A stretch of 64,000 bases of DNA from Rubrolithibacter danxiaensis (GCF_047272945.1 NZ_JBKOPS010000006.1:1-64000); one strand, 5' to 3'; positions 25,106-33,627 are shown, counted from the first letter of the stretch. The notes: generated by a model not told the origin, from the sequence alone. Translations and numbers: made by a program.

Positions 25106-25954
25106 ATGCGACACCTAATTATCAAGACCCTTATATTCTTAGGTAGTGCAGCGCTGGTCATTCACCTGCTGATGATCGGTCAAAGCGATACCCCGCTCAA
25201 CGCGGTTTTGATCGGACTGGCAGTTAATATTGCTTCGGCACCGATCTACTTCCTGATCGTTGAAGGCCTATATTATCTGAAAGACCTTGGCTTTTTTTTA
25301 AAGACCAAGGTGCTCTTTCGTGAACAGGATGTTCGTTTATCGATCAGTTACTTATATCGAATCAAAGTCAATGACCGCTATCTACTGGTCAAGAACCGCA
25401 AGAACAATTACTATCAGCTCGTTGGCGGCGCTTATAAAGCACTAGATTCGTCGCGTGCCATATTCAGCCGCTACAAAGTCAAACCGGACCGTAAATTTCA
25501 GACCGACCATGGCATTGCGAAGAACGACCTACGCTTCACAGTCCCGGGTAAGCACGTCATACCGATGTTGAACTGGTTCCAGTCGCGCGAAGACCGCGAG
25601 ATATCTCAATGGCGCGAATTCTGCGAAGAGTTATTGTCTACCAATATCCTGGATCGACAGCTATTCCGATATATAGATTACAGTTACTCGACCACCTTGC
25701 GAACGCCGATGCGTAAAGCCAAAAAACTGGATATGCAGGAAGTTCTGCTTTATGAGATCTACGACCTGATCCCTAACAATGAGCAGCTTGCCTATCTGCA
25801 AGAGCTGGAAAAACTGGGTGACAACTGCGAGCTAAAATGGGCCGACCGCTTGCTCATTGAGAACCTAGGCTTTAATGAACATAATAAAGAAACCAACTAC
25901 GAAATCGCCGCTCACACCAAATGGGCCATTTTAGAACGCTGGACCGACGACTGA
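25106..25954 (+). CDS. cap16: 2TM-NUDIX CBASS effector (Cap16-like)
   Basis: A 282-residue protein with two N-terminal membrane helices (about 6-24 and 35-57). A cytoplasmic domain from ~70 onward resembles the SMODS-associated NUDIX sensor. A NUDIX-box remnant REFCEEL is at 170-176, but the upstream glycine of the box is not in standard spacing, so catalysis is doubtful and ligand binding more likely. In CBASS such two-helix proteins are thought to oligomerise on binding the cyclic nucleotide and break the membrane. I chose ATG 25106, one base after the AAA stop, over the overlapping ATG at 25076. The gene closes the CBASS operon. Confidence 0.8.
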   Translation: MRHLIIKTLIFLGSAALVIHLLMIGQSDTPLNAVLIGLAVNIASAPIYFLIVEGLYYLKDLGFFLKTKVLFREQDVRLSISYLYRIKVNDRYLLVKNRKNNYYQLVGGAYKALDSSRAIFSRYKVKPDRKFQTDHGIAKNDLRFTVPGKHVIPMLNWFQSREDREISQWREFCEELLSTNILDRQLFRYIDYSYSTTLRTPMRKAKKLDMQEVLLYEIYDLIPNNEQLAYLQELEKLGDNCELKWADRLLIENLGFNEHNKETNYEIAAHTKWAILERWTDD

Positions 25955-26276
25955 TAAACTATGACAAAATTAACAGTAGTGTCAATATTAAACTGTAGCA
26001 TAACTTATCGATATCGAATGGTTGTAGTATTAATTCTACCTCGGATTTGGAAATGAAATTAGGATACTAATCTTGCTAATCTCCTTAAATCATCCAAAAA
26101 ATGGTTCGAGAAGTGCCTGGTTACGTGCACCGAGTAAGTAAAACCTCGATTTCGCAGCGGAAATCGAGGTTTTTTATTTTTCCTGTTCTTGAAAAACTGC
26201 GTTTGCGCCCTACTATAGCAGTTTTAGATTCGAGCCCCGCCTCTTATTTCTTTTAAAGGATTATTTTGATCGCGAC
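25955..26276. other. Right edge of the defence island, gene-free
   Basis: A 322-bp region between convergent genes. It holds the terminator at 26140-26178 and a second inverted repeat AAAACTGC/GCAGTTTT at 26193-26225. It also has a stretch TTCGAGCCCCGC near 26230 that recalls the T-loop end of a tRNA but has no partner strand. No ORF with coding character is seen. This is probably where the island joins the older chromosome. Confidence 0.45.
26140..26178. terminator. Rho-independent terminator after CBASS
   Basis: Arms AAAACCTCGATTTC / GAAATCGAGGTTTT with loop GCAGCG, followed by TTATTTTT on the plus strand. It closes the CBASS transcript, though 185 bp after the last stop. Confidence 0.88.
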
Positions 26277-26660
26277 TTATTTTTTTGAAACCCGCTTGCC
26301 GGCTTTTTTCCAGGCCTCTATGCCTCCTTCGAGATCGGTAACATTGGTAAAGCCGTTTGTGCTGAGCCAGTTCGACGCCTTTTCACTTCTCGCGCCAGAG
26401 CGGCAGTATACATATACAGGCTGGGTTTTCTGAAGCTCGTTTGCCTTTGCTTTGAATTCTTCAGCGTTCTTCCAATCAATATTTACGGCTCCCCTGATAT
26501 GCCCTGTCGCATACTCTTCGGGAGTTCGCACATCTAGTACCAATGCTTGCTCTTTTTTTATTCCTTTTTTGAATTCACTCACCTTCACAGTTTCTTTTTG
26601 CTGAGCAAATGCACTGCCCGATATAAGGAGTATGAGCAAGAGTTTAGTTATTTTTTTCAT
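26277..26660 (-). CDS. Periplasmic rhodanese-like protein
   Basis: A 127-residue protein with a signal peptide (residues 1-19, ending AFAQ) and one rhodanese domain. LDVRTPEEYATGHIRGAVNI is at ~42-61. The active-site loop CRSGARS, with its catalytic Cys, is at ~87-93. The end GGIEAWKKAG is typical of single-domain rhodaneses (GlpE/PspE-like). These enzymes carry sulfane sulfur on the Cys and pass it to thiols or cyanide. It is exported, so it is an unlikely sulfur donor for cytoplasmic DNA phosphorothioation despite lying beside that island. It is the last gene of the minus-strand copper cluster, 116 bp after the multicopper oxidase gene, and may have its own promoter. Confidence 0.92.
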   Translation of the reverse strand: MKKITKLLLILLISGSAFAQQKETVKVSEFKKGIKKEQALVLDVRTPEEYATGHIRGAVNIDWKNAEEFKAKANELQKTQPVYVYCRSGARSEKASNWLSTNGFTNVTDLEGGIEAWKKAGKRVSKK

Positions 26661-26776
26661 AAAGTAAATTTAGCTTAATTAGTTAGATTTTGTAAAAAGG
26701 CTTTCCTGCCACTTTTTATTTTAACGTTAGCTTTTGCCGTATTGATAAACCGGCTTACATATAATTTAAATTACTC

Positions 26777-29029
26777 TTAATAGTTGAGTGAAAGTCCTGC
26801 ACCAAATCCCATGTCACTATCATAATGGGTGCGGATACTCAGGTTTCTGGTGAAGATGTAACGCATATCTACCATATATTCCTTATCAGTATTCAACATA
26901 AATCCTGCCCTCAGTCTTCTGGAAACCGGTATATCTTCTCTCATAAGAGATAACCTTACTATACCGTCGTGGTATATCTCGCCCTGAAGATTAAGCAACA
27001 TGGGCAAAGTGGACATCATACCAAGGCTTACCGCAGTTCTGCTATCTTTTTTATTCGCCTGTCCGAACATGTTTTTTTCATGCTCATCCCTTCCCATTTT
27101 CCGATAACGCCAGTCAAATCCAACAAAAGGCATGTACCATTGATTTTTTCCCAAAAACCGTCCCAAATGGGTTTCTACCTCGTACCCATGCATAGCGCTA
27201 TATCCTAAACGCCATTCGGTTCCAAGGTTCCACCTTGCATTCATCAGCATTGCTTCACCATCGTTTCCATTGGTGGCAAAATCGTTCTGTGCCATCACAT
27301 GTATCATATTGCTTTCACGCTGAAGCATCTTGTAGGCCATCTCTTTGTCTGGTAGATTCGGGTTTTTATAGTCGTCAACAGTGAATACCCGGTTCATACC
27401 TGCCATCATATGATAGAGAATATGACAATGGAAAAACCAGTCGCCCTCTGTATTTGCCAGGAACTCGATAGTATCTGTTTCCATCGGCATGATATCTACC
27501 ACGTTCTTTAAAGGCGCATTGCTGCCCTGGCCGTTCAATATTCTGAAATCGAAGCCGTGCAGGTGAATCGGGTGGCGCATCATAGAATTATTATACAGCG
27601 TGATCCGTAATACTTCCCCTTTCTTAACCGGTATCTTGTCGCTTTCAGCAAGCACCTTATTGTCCATACTCCATACATAGCGGTTCATGTTTCCGGTAAG
27701 GGTGAACTTGAGATCTTTTACCGGAGCCTCTTTTGGAAGGGTGGTATTTAGAGGAGATTTTAGCATGGCGTAGTTCAGGGTAACAATACTGCCCTGGGTG
27801 TCCTGATGATCGCCATTTTCCTTCATTTTCATCTGCCCTTTAGTGTCTTCTTCTCCTGTGATTTCCGGATACATCACTGCATTCATATCCATCTGGTTGA
27901 GGCTCATTCTCATTCCCATGTCGTCAAGGTCGCCGTTCATCTTCATCATGTCGTTCATCATCTTCATGCCCTCAAAATACTTGAGGCGTGGCATTGGCCC
28001 GACCTGCTGCCTGGCTCCGTTTCCGATGAAGTAACTGGTTGACTGGGTACGATCTTCAGTAGTGGCCATAAATTCATAAGCCTTGCCGTCTTCAGGTATA
28101 GTTAATAGGATATCGTATGTTTCTGAAACCGCCACGATCAGCCTATCTACCTCTACCGGCTCCACATCGTTACCGTCACTGCCAACAACGGTGATTTTGC
28201 CTCCTGCGTAACGAAGCCAGAAGTACGAGGATGCGCCCCCATTGGCAATTCGTAAACGAACCTTATCTCCGCCTTTTAGGGTTCTTCCACCTATTCTCTT
28301 CAGATCTGCGATCTGAGCTCCATTCGTCTGCACCTGGTCATAATAAACATCGCTCACGTCCATCGCCATCATTCGCTTCCATTCATTCGTGAGCTTAGTC
28401 TTCAACTTCCCGCGTCGAATAGCCTCGGCATAGCTTTGGGTAGCGCCTTTCTTAATGGCAAACCAGTCGCTGGCGTTGCTCAGCATCCGCTCTACATTTT
28501 TGGGATTAAGATTTGTCCATTCACTAAGAATAACAGGAACCGTTGGCAGATCGTCTATACCTTTTCTGAAGGTCGGGTCATCCGGCCTTTTGTTCATGAT
28601 AAAACTTCCATGCATCCCGATCTGCTCCTGCAAGCCAGAATGGGAGTGATACCAATGGGTACCATTTTGAATAATGGGAAAGCGGTAAGTGTATGTGGTG
28701 CCGGGCTTTATTGGCATTTGAGTAAGAAAAGGCACCCCATCTTCTTTATTTGGCAGGAATACACCATGCCAATGCAAGGAAGTATTTTCATTTAGCAAAT
28801 TATGCACCACTATTTCAGCTGTGTCTCCTTCTGTAAACTGCAGCGTTGGCATTGGGATCTGCCCATTTACTGCGATAGCCCTTTTCTGTTTACCCACATA
28901 ATTAACAAGTGTATCCTTTACGTACAAATCGTAATGCACTACTTTCTGGGCAACAGCGTTCTGTGTTACAAAAAACACCAGGGCCGTTAAAGACAACAAC
29001 ATTCTTTTAAAAAACTTTTGGATATCCAT
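26777..29029 (-). CDS. Multicopper oxidase with C-terminal CopB-like barrel region
   Basis: A 750-residue exported protein starting at the MDIQKFF methionine; an upstream start at 29071 would bury the signal peptide. Copper ligands are all present: HWH at 86-88, HWYHSH at 125-130, HPIHLH at 486-491 and HCH at 534-536 in HCHILYHMM. A methionine-rich stretch (about 360-420) is typical of CopA-type cuprous oxidases. After ~565 the sequence changes to aromatic-alternating strands (WRLGYSAMHGYEVETHLG, SIRTHYDSDMGFGAGLSLNY) resembling the outer-membrane CopB protein. It thus looks like a CopA-CopB fusion, oxidising Cu(I) and possibly anchored in the outer membrane. It lies 58 bp after the DUF3347 gene. 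Confidence 0.9.
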   Translation of the reverse strand: MDIQKFFKRMLLSLTALVFFVTQNAVAQKVVHYDLYVKDTLVNYVGKQKRAIAVNGQIPMPTLQFTEGDTAEIVVHNLLNENTSLHWHGVFLPNKEDGVPFLTQMPIKPGTTYTYRFPIIQNGTHWYHSHSGLQEQIGMHGSFIMNKRPDDPTFRKGIDDLPTVPVILSEWTNLNPKNVERMLSNASDWFAIKKGATQSYAEAIRRGKLKTKLTNEWKRMMAMDVSDVYYDQVQTNGAQIADLKRIGGRTLKGGDKVRLRIANGGASSYFWLRYAGGKITVVGSDGNDVEPVEVDRLIVAVSETYDILLTIPEDGKAYEFMATTEDRTQSTSYFIGNGARQQVGPMPRLKYFEGMKMMNDMMKMNGDLDDMGMRMSLNQMDMNAVMYPEITGEEDTKGQMKMKENGDHQDTQGSIVTLNYAMLKSPLNTTLPKEAPVKDLKFTLTGNMNRYVWSMDNKVLAESDKIPVKKGEVLRITLYNNSMMRHPIHLHGFDFRILNGQGSNAPLKNVVDIMPMETDTIEFLANTEGDWFFHCHILYHMMAGMNRVFTVDDYKNPNLPDKEMAYKMLQRESNMIHVMAQNDFATNGNDGEAMLMNARWNLGTEWRLGYSAMHGYEVETHLGRFLGKNQWYMPFVGFDWRYRKMGRDEHEKNMFGQANKKDSRTAVSLGMMSTLPMLLNLQGEIYHDGIVRLSLMREDIPVSRRLRAGFMLNTDKEYMVDMRYIFTRNLSIRTHYDSDMGFGAGLSLNY

Positions 29030-29087
29030 TAATATCTTTTTGATGATATTTAAAAGGCACTGCCTGAGCAATGCCTTTTAAATATTC

Positions 29088-29528
29088 TTATTGAGTTTCT
29101 ACCACGCTGCCACAAGTGAGCATCGCAGCACCATAATAAGGGTTTTTGATTTCCTTTTCTTTACTCAGCCAATACGCTTTTTTCATCGGGCAGTATTGGT
29201 AGTAAACGGGTTCTCCGGCTTTGTCTGAGCTTTTGAGAACTTTCCAAATGATCTTTGAGAGGTCGTTAAATGCAGCTCGTTGTTTATCGATAGAACCTGC
29301 CTGGGATATCAGATCCGTTGCTTTCAACAAGTCGTTCTTTTGAGCAAAATTCTGATCCTCTTTCAAACCTTGCTGAAAAATAACTGCTGCTCTGGCAGCT
29401 GCTTTGCTATCGCTGCTCACCAGCGCATTCTTAACTGCCAGATAATTGCTTAAATGCTTTCCGGTATTCTGCGCAAATGCTGAATAACCGAAAAACATGA
29501 TTGTCAATACGAATACCAGCTTTTTCAT
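29088..29528 (-). CDS. DUF3347 periplasmic copper-associated protein
   Basis: A 146-residue protein with a signal peptide (ending AFAQ, ~19) and a DUF3347 domain. Residues 25-105 are helical. The C-terminal metal-binding-like end has YYQYCPMKKAYWLS (~106) and YYGAAMLTCGSV (~130), with Cys and Met residues suited to Cu(I). The family is found almost only beside copper export genes in Bacteroidota, sometimes fused to CusB proteins. It probably holds or delivers copper in the periplasm. The start lies two bases after the stop of the HMA protein gene, so the two are coupled. Confidence 0.85.
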   Translation of the reverse strand: MKKLVFVLTIMFFGYSAFAQNTGKHLSNYLAVKNALVSSDSKAAARAAVIFQQGLKEDQNFAQKNDLLKATDLISQAGSIDKQRAAFNDLSKIIWKVLKSSDKAGEPVYYQYCPMKKAYWLSKEKEIKNPYYGAAMLTCGSVVETQ

Positions 29529-29530
29529 TC

Positions 29531-29746
29531 TTATACTGATTCTATCTTAAACCCAGCTTTTTCTACTATTTTAACTACTTGCTCTTTCGTAATTCCTTCA
29601 GACTTAACCGTAAGAATTTTATCTTTATTTGTAGTGTCTACATTCCATTCGGAGATGCCTTGAGCATTATCCAAATGCGGTTTTACTGAAGCTATACATC
29701 CGCCGCAATTAATATTTGTCTTGAATTGAAGATTTGTATTTTCCAT
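29531..29746 (-). CDS. HMA-domain copper chaperone-like protein
   Basis: A 71-residue heavy-metal-associated (HMA) domain protein of CopZ/Atx1 type. The metal site is NCGGC (about 13-17) in the place of the usual GMTCxxC, and the ferredoxin-like fold follows (VKPHLDNAQGISEWNVD, then ITKEQVVKIVEKAGF). It has no signal peptide, so it acts in the cytoplasm and likely hands Cu(I) to the CopA ATPase encoded upstream. First gene of the unit with DUF3347 and the multicopper oxidase. A 35-bp element shared with copA lies 53 bp before its start. Confidence 0.88.
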   Translation of the reverse strand: MENTNLQFKTNINCGGCIASVKPHLDNAQGISEWNVDTTNKDKILTVKSEGITKEQVVKIVEKAGFKIESV

Positions 29747-29798
29747 TTTCTTTTGTTTTAAATTATACTACAAAGGTCCTTAATCCGGGTGCCTGATT

Positions 29799-29833
29799 GT
29801 TACGTTTTTTTGCGTTTGATTTGTAAGATTTAC
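29799..29833 (-). promoter_or_regulatory. Copper-unit regulatory element, copy 1
   Basis: A 35-bp sequence containing GTTTGATTTGTAAGATTTAC (plus-strand view) that matches 32403-32437 at 32 of 35 positions. It lies 53 bp upstream of the HMA gene start. Between element and gene, the minus strand carries ACCTTTGT, a fair match to the Bacteroidota -7 box, and the same string occurs at the same place before copA. Candidate binding site for the AraC-type regulator at 32434-32997. Confidence 0.7.
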
Positions 29834-29922
29834 TGCCGTGAAGGCTTTGGCTTTACCCATGATTCATTCAAAGATGCAAGCACAAGAAGATGAGATACCG
29901 GTTCCTGCGTACTTTGATTCTT

Positions 29923-32346
29923 CTATTTCTTCCACTTCAAGCGTAAGCTGTTGCTGACTACACTTACACTACTGAGAGCCATAGCCGCACCGGCAATCAT
30001 CGGGTTAAGAAGAAACCCATTAATTGGGTATAGAAGGCCGGCGGCAAGAGGAATACCAATTACATTGTAAATAAAGGCCCAGAACAGATTTTGCTTGATG
30101 GTAGCTACTGTTTGCTTTGATAAACGGATAGCCTGAGGGATCTTAGTAAGGTCAGATGAAATAATAGTCATCTTCGCCACATCCATGGCAATATCACTGC
30201 CCTTACCCATTGCAATACTTACATCGGCAGTGGCCAAAGCTGTGCTATCGTTAATGCCATCACCAACCATCGCAACTACTTTACCCTTTTGTTGAAGCTC
30301 TTTTACAAAATCAGCTTTATGTTGCGGTAATACCTCCCCCTTATAATTTTTCAAACCGGTCTGCTCAGCAATTGCTTTAGCGGTCGCTTCATTATCGCCG
30401 GTAAGCATATACAATTCAATGCCCATTTCCTGTAATTGCTTAATGGCAGTGAGAGAACTCTCTTTAATCTTATCCGAAATAGCCAGTACTGATAATGCTT
30501 TTTTACTGTCTGCAAACCAAATGACGGTTTTTGCAAGAATGCTCCATTCATCTGCTTGCCGTTGCAATTCTACGGCAATAGTTACACCGTTGTCAGAGAG
30601 TAATTTTCTATTTCCCACAAAGTAGGTCTCTCCATCATGGATCGCTTTAGCCCCTTTTCCCGTGATACTTTCAAAAGCCGACAATGAACTGGTTTTTGCT
30701 CCTTCCAGATGCTTTACCACTGCTTCTGCCAGGGGATGTTCAGATTGCTTTTCGATGCTGAATAATACATTTCTGCGAGTATCATCGTTCTGCAACCATT
30801 TGATGCCCGTTACCTCCGGTCTTCCTTCTGTGATAGTACCGGTTTTGTCCAGCACAATAGCATTTACCTTTTTAGCTAATTCGAGACTTTCGGCATCCTT
30901 AATTAAAATTCCTCTCTCAGCGCCTTTACCCACACCTACCATGATAGCCGTTGGAGTAGCAAGTCCAAGCGCACAAGGACAAGCGATTACAAGAACGGTA
31001 ACTGCTGCTAAAAGGCCTTGCACCACACCATTATCGCCACCAAGAATTAACCAGAGGATAAAAGTGAATATGGCAATACCCATCACAACGGGAACGAAAA
31101 TGCCCGCAATTTTATCCACCAATTTTTGGACTGGCGCTTTGGTCCCCTGTGCGTCCTGTACCATTTTGATGATATGAGCAAGCATAGTTTCCCTGCCCAC
31201 TTTCACTGCCTTAAATTGGAAGCTGCCTTTCTGATTGATAGTGCCCGCAAAAACTTCTTCATTTTCTTCCTTTAGAACAGGAACCGGCTCACCGCTTAAC
31301 ATGCTTTCGTCCACATACGAGCTTCCTGAAGTGACCATTCCATCCACTGCTATCTTTTCGCCGGGTTTAACAAGAATGACGTCTCCTGCTGCAACTTCTT
31401 CAATTCCAATCTGCTTTTCGCTGCCATCTTGCGAAATAACTGTTACCGTTTTAGGCTGTAAACCCATCAGCTTCTTTATGGCGGTTGATGTATTTCCTTT
31501 GGCTTTCTCCTCCAATAATTTACCAAGCAGGATAAATGCTATCACAACCGATGCCGCTTCGAAATAGACGTGTGCATGTAAGCCTCTTTCGTGCCAGAAT
31601 TCGGGGAACAGCATATTAAATACGCTAAACAGATAAGCAATTCCCGTACTGAGTGCTACAAGGGTATCCATATTAGCCGACCGGTGACTAGCTTGCTTCC
31701 ATGCATTAACAAAGAAATCCTTACCGAGCCAGAGTACTACTGGCGTAGAGAATAACCACATGATTTGGTTAGCATAGGGTATGTTCATGAAGAACATGCC
31801 GATCACCACTACAGGAAGCGATAAGAGAACAGCCAGTAAAGTTTTCTTTTTTAACTGTCGGAATTTTTTCTCGTGTATAGCTTCCAGTGTTTCCTGTTGG
31901 GTAGATTCATCTTCGATGAGCAAGTCGTATCCAACAGACTGGATTGCCTTTTGCAGCTTTAAAGCATCCGTCATGTTCGGCAGATACTCCACTGTAAGAT
32001 TCCCTGTGGCGAAGTTTACAGAAGCGGAAACCACACCTTCCGAGGCCTTCGCCATGCTTTCAGCACTGCCCGCACACGATGCACAAGACATCCCCAGTAC
32101 AGGAAGCGTTTTCTTTACAGTAGTAACGCCGTATCCTAAATCTTTTATAGTTTTAACGGCATCCACAACTGCTTCGGGGTTACTAACCTTTATGGCGGCC
32201 CGGTGGTTATTCAGCTCAACTTTGTGGCTCTCCACCCCTTTAACCTGCGCAAGGCCTTTATCCACAATCAATGCGCAGTGTTCACTTTCCACATCTTCAA
32301 GTGGAAGATAGATCGTGTCCTTTATATTTTCAATATCTGTTGCCAT
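29923..32346 (-). CDS. copA: Cu(I)-exporting P1B-type ATPase CopA
   Basis: An 807-residue P1B-type ATPase. It has two N-terminal HMA-like domains: the first (~10-75) has only a single Cys (SEHCALIV) and is degenerate, while the second has GMSCASC (~83-90). Eight membrane helices carry the CPC metal site in IACPCALGLATPT, the actuator motif LSGEP, the phosphorylation site DKTGTITEG and the hinge GDGINDS. It pumps Cu(I) from cytoplasm to periplasm, where the multicopper oxidase can act on it. It is transcribed from its own promoter region, which overlaps the end of the araC-type gene, and carries the same 35-bp element as the downstream unit. Confidence 0.95.
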   Translation of the reverse strand: MATDIENIKDTIYLPLEDVESEHCALIVDKGLAQVKGVESHKVELNNHRAAIKVSNPEAVVDAVKTIKDLGYGVTTVKKTLPVLGMSCASCAGSAESMAKASEGVVSASVNFATGNLTVEYLPNMTDALKLQKAIQSVGYDLLIEDESTQQETLEAIHEKKFRQLKKKTLLAVLLSLPVVVIGMFFMNIPYANQIMWLFSTPVVLWLGKDFFVNAWKQASHRSANMDTLVALSTGIAYLFSVFNMLFPEFWHERGLHAHVYFEAASVVIAFILLGKLLEEKAKGNTSTAIKKLMGLQPKTVTVISQDGSEKQIGIEEVAAGDVILVKPGEKIAVDGMVTSGSSYVDESMLSGEPVPVLKEENEEVFAGTINQKGSFQFKAVKVGRETMLAHIIKMVQDAQGTKAPVQKLVDKIAGIFVPVVMGIAIFTFILWLILGGDNGVVQGLLAAVTVLVIACPCALGLATPTAIMVGVGKGAERGILIKDAESLELAKKVNAIVLDKTGTITEGRPEVTGIKWLQNDDTRRNVLFSIEKQSEHPLAEAVVKHLEGAKTSSLSAFESITGKGAKAIHDGETYFVGNRKLLSDNGVTIAVELQRQADEWSILAKTVIWFADSKKALSVLAISDKIKESSLTAIKQLQEMGIELYMLTGDNEATAKAIAEQTGLKNYKGEVLPQHKADFVKELQQKGKVVAMVGDGINDSTALATADVSIAMGKGSDIAMDVAKMTIISSDLTKIPQAIRLSKQTVATIKQNLFWAFIYNVIGIPLAAGLLYPINGFLLNPMIAGAAMALSSVSVVSNSLRLKWKK

Positions 32347-32402
32347 GATATCCTTTTTACAATTTTTATATCACAAAGGTGGCAATAAGGATAAAGTTGG
32401 CG

Positions 32403-32437
32403 GTTACGTTATTTTATGTTTGATTTGTAAGATTTAC
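32403..32437 (-). promoter_or_regulatory. Copper-unit regulatory element, copy 2
   Basis: Second copy of the 35-bp element (32 of 35 positions identical to 29799-29833). It lies 57 bp upstream of copA and runs into the last codon of the AraC-type gene. The same ACCTTTGT string follows it on the minus strand. Similar distances to the two starts make chance resemblance unlikely. Confidence 0.7.
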
Positions 32438-32997
32438 ACTTTATCCAACGGCTTTCGTTTTTCTTCCCGAATCTGCTTAAAATGGCTGGGAGAGAGACCG
32501 GTGACTTTTTTAAACTGATTGCTCAGGTAGGCTACACTTGAATAATTCAGTCTGAAGGCAATCTCGCTTAGCGTCAGTTCATCATACACAAGCAACTCCT
32601 TAACCTTTTCAATTTTCTGTGCAATGAAATATTTTTCAATCGTAGTGCCCTCCACCTCCGAGAAGAGATTCGACAGGTAATTGTAATCGTGGTTAAGTTC
32701 GTTGCTTAGCACATTAGATAAATTATGTTTTACGTCGTACTGCTGGTGATGAACCATATCGATAATCACATTCTTTATCTTCTCAATGATCCGGCTTTTC
32801 TTATCATCGATAAGCTCAAAACCCAAATCAGTCATAGCTCTGTCTAATTTAGTTTTTTCTTCAGGTGTAAGATCTTTTTCAAGCTCAGCCTCCCCTAAAG
32901 TTACCTTACTGGCCCGCAATCCTAATTTTTGCAGCTCGTTTTCCACCACCATAATACAGCGGTTACAAACCATGTTCTTTATGAATATCTTAGACAT
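32434..32997 (-). CDS. AraC-type regulator with HMA-like N-terminus
   Basis: A 187-residue regulator. The N-terminal ~70 residues resemble an HMA domain, with MVCNRC (~9-14) as a potential Cu(I) site and the end FELIDDKKSRIIEKIK. The C-terminal AraC/XylS double helix-turn-helix is at ~95-180 (YLSNLFSEVEGTTIEKYFIA, LSEIAFRLNYSSVAYLSNQF, GLSPSHFKQIR). Such a small metal-sensor/AraC fusion could sense cytoplasmic Cu(I) directly and activate copA and the multicopper oxidase unit through the shared 35-bp element. Sensing is inferred from the CxxC and the gene context. It is encoded just upstream of copA on the same strand. Confidence 0.85.
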   Translation of the reverse strand: MSKIFIKNMVCNRCIMVVENELQKLGLRASKVTLGEAELEKDLTPEEKTKLDRAMTDLGFELIDDKKSRIIEKIKNVIIDMVHHQQYDVKHNLSNVLSNELNHDYNYLSNLFSEVEGTTIEKYFIAQKIEKVKELLVYDELTLSEIAFRLNYSSVAYLSNQFKKVTGLSPSHFKQIREEKRKPLDKV

Positions 32998-33125
32998 ATA
33001 TTATTCCCACCGTTTTTTGTATTGTGATAGCTCACTGTACAAATTTATAGTTAATTTCTTCCAGTGATTCGTTTACTAATAAATTTGTTTCCGGAGTCTT
33101 CGCAAGAACTATTAAAGCAACTGGG

Positions 33126-33332
33126 ATGAAATTCAACAAACAGTTTCCGAGTGAAAATCTTAAACCCTACATCAAATATTTTTTACTGTCGGAGAATGAA
33201 TTGGAAAGCGAATACAAGGTTTTTCCGTCTTCAGGTTTGGTTATTGGTTTTCAATATAAAGGTCAGCTTGCTACAATAAAAGGCAACACAGAAAGCAAAC
33301 TCACATCGGCAGGAGTCATTCAGGTTATTTAA
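33126..33332 (+). pseudogene. Fragment of an AraC-family regulator N-terminus
   Basis: A 68-residue ORF that matches only the start of the DUF6597-type N-terminal domain found in many Bacteroidota AraC regulators (FPSENLKPYIKYFLLSE, then VFPSSGLVIGFQYKGQL). The remaining ~200 residues, including the DNA-binding domain, are absent and a stop follows SAGVIQVI. It is probably a decayed remnant. No continuation is visible in the next 290 bp in other frames. Confidence 0.55.
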
Positions 33333-33627
33333 TAAGATGTGCAATAAAGTTTAAGGATAGTAACAAGTTTTCGATTACACTGGTTATAGTATTGATAATG
33401 GGGAAGCGATTAACTTTTAGTATATTTTTTACCTATTGTTGAAAATTTAATACTTTTACATCCGACGCTTTACTATATGCTACTCAATTATATAAAACTC
33501 CCTTCTGAATCTTTATTTCCGGATATCCTGGACTTCTTTACAATCTATAGTACGAACAGTAGTCAGACTATTCTATCCACTGAATAAATACCCGTTCAAA
33601 CGCTTGTTCACTTACAACACTCAATTA

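Noticed and set aside
26226..26250. TTCGAGCCCCGC stretch resembling the 3' end of a tRNA and thus an attachment site
   Set aside because: The five bases before it cannot pair with CCCGC, no acceptor or anticodon arm is present, and no matching copy is seen near the left edge of the island at 11.2-12.3 kb.
26277..26660. Rhodanese as the missing sulfur donor for DNA phosphorothioation
   Set aside because: It has a clear signal peptide and lies on the opposite strand in the copper cluster beyond a terminator, so it would not be in the cytoplasm with SspD.
33333..33627. Remainder of the AraC gene or another small gene between 33333 and 33627
   Set aside because: No frame continues the AraC domain and no coding pattern is visible; the stretch is AT-rich and probably holds the adhesin promoter.
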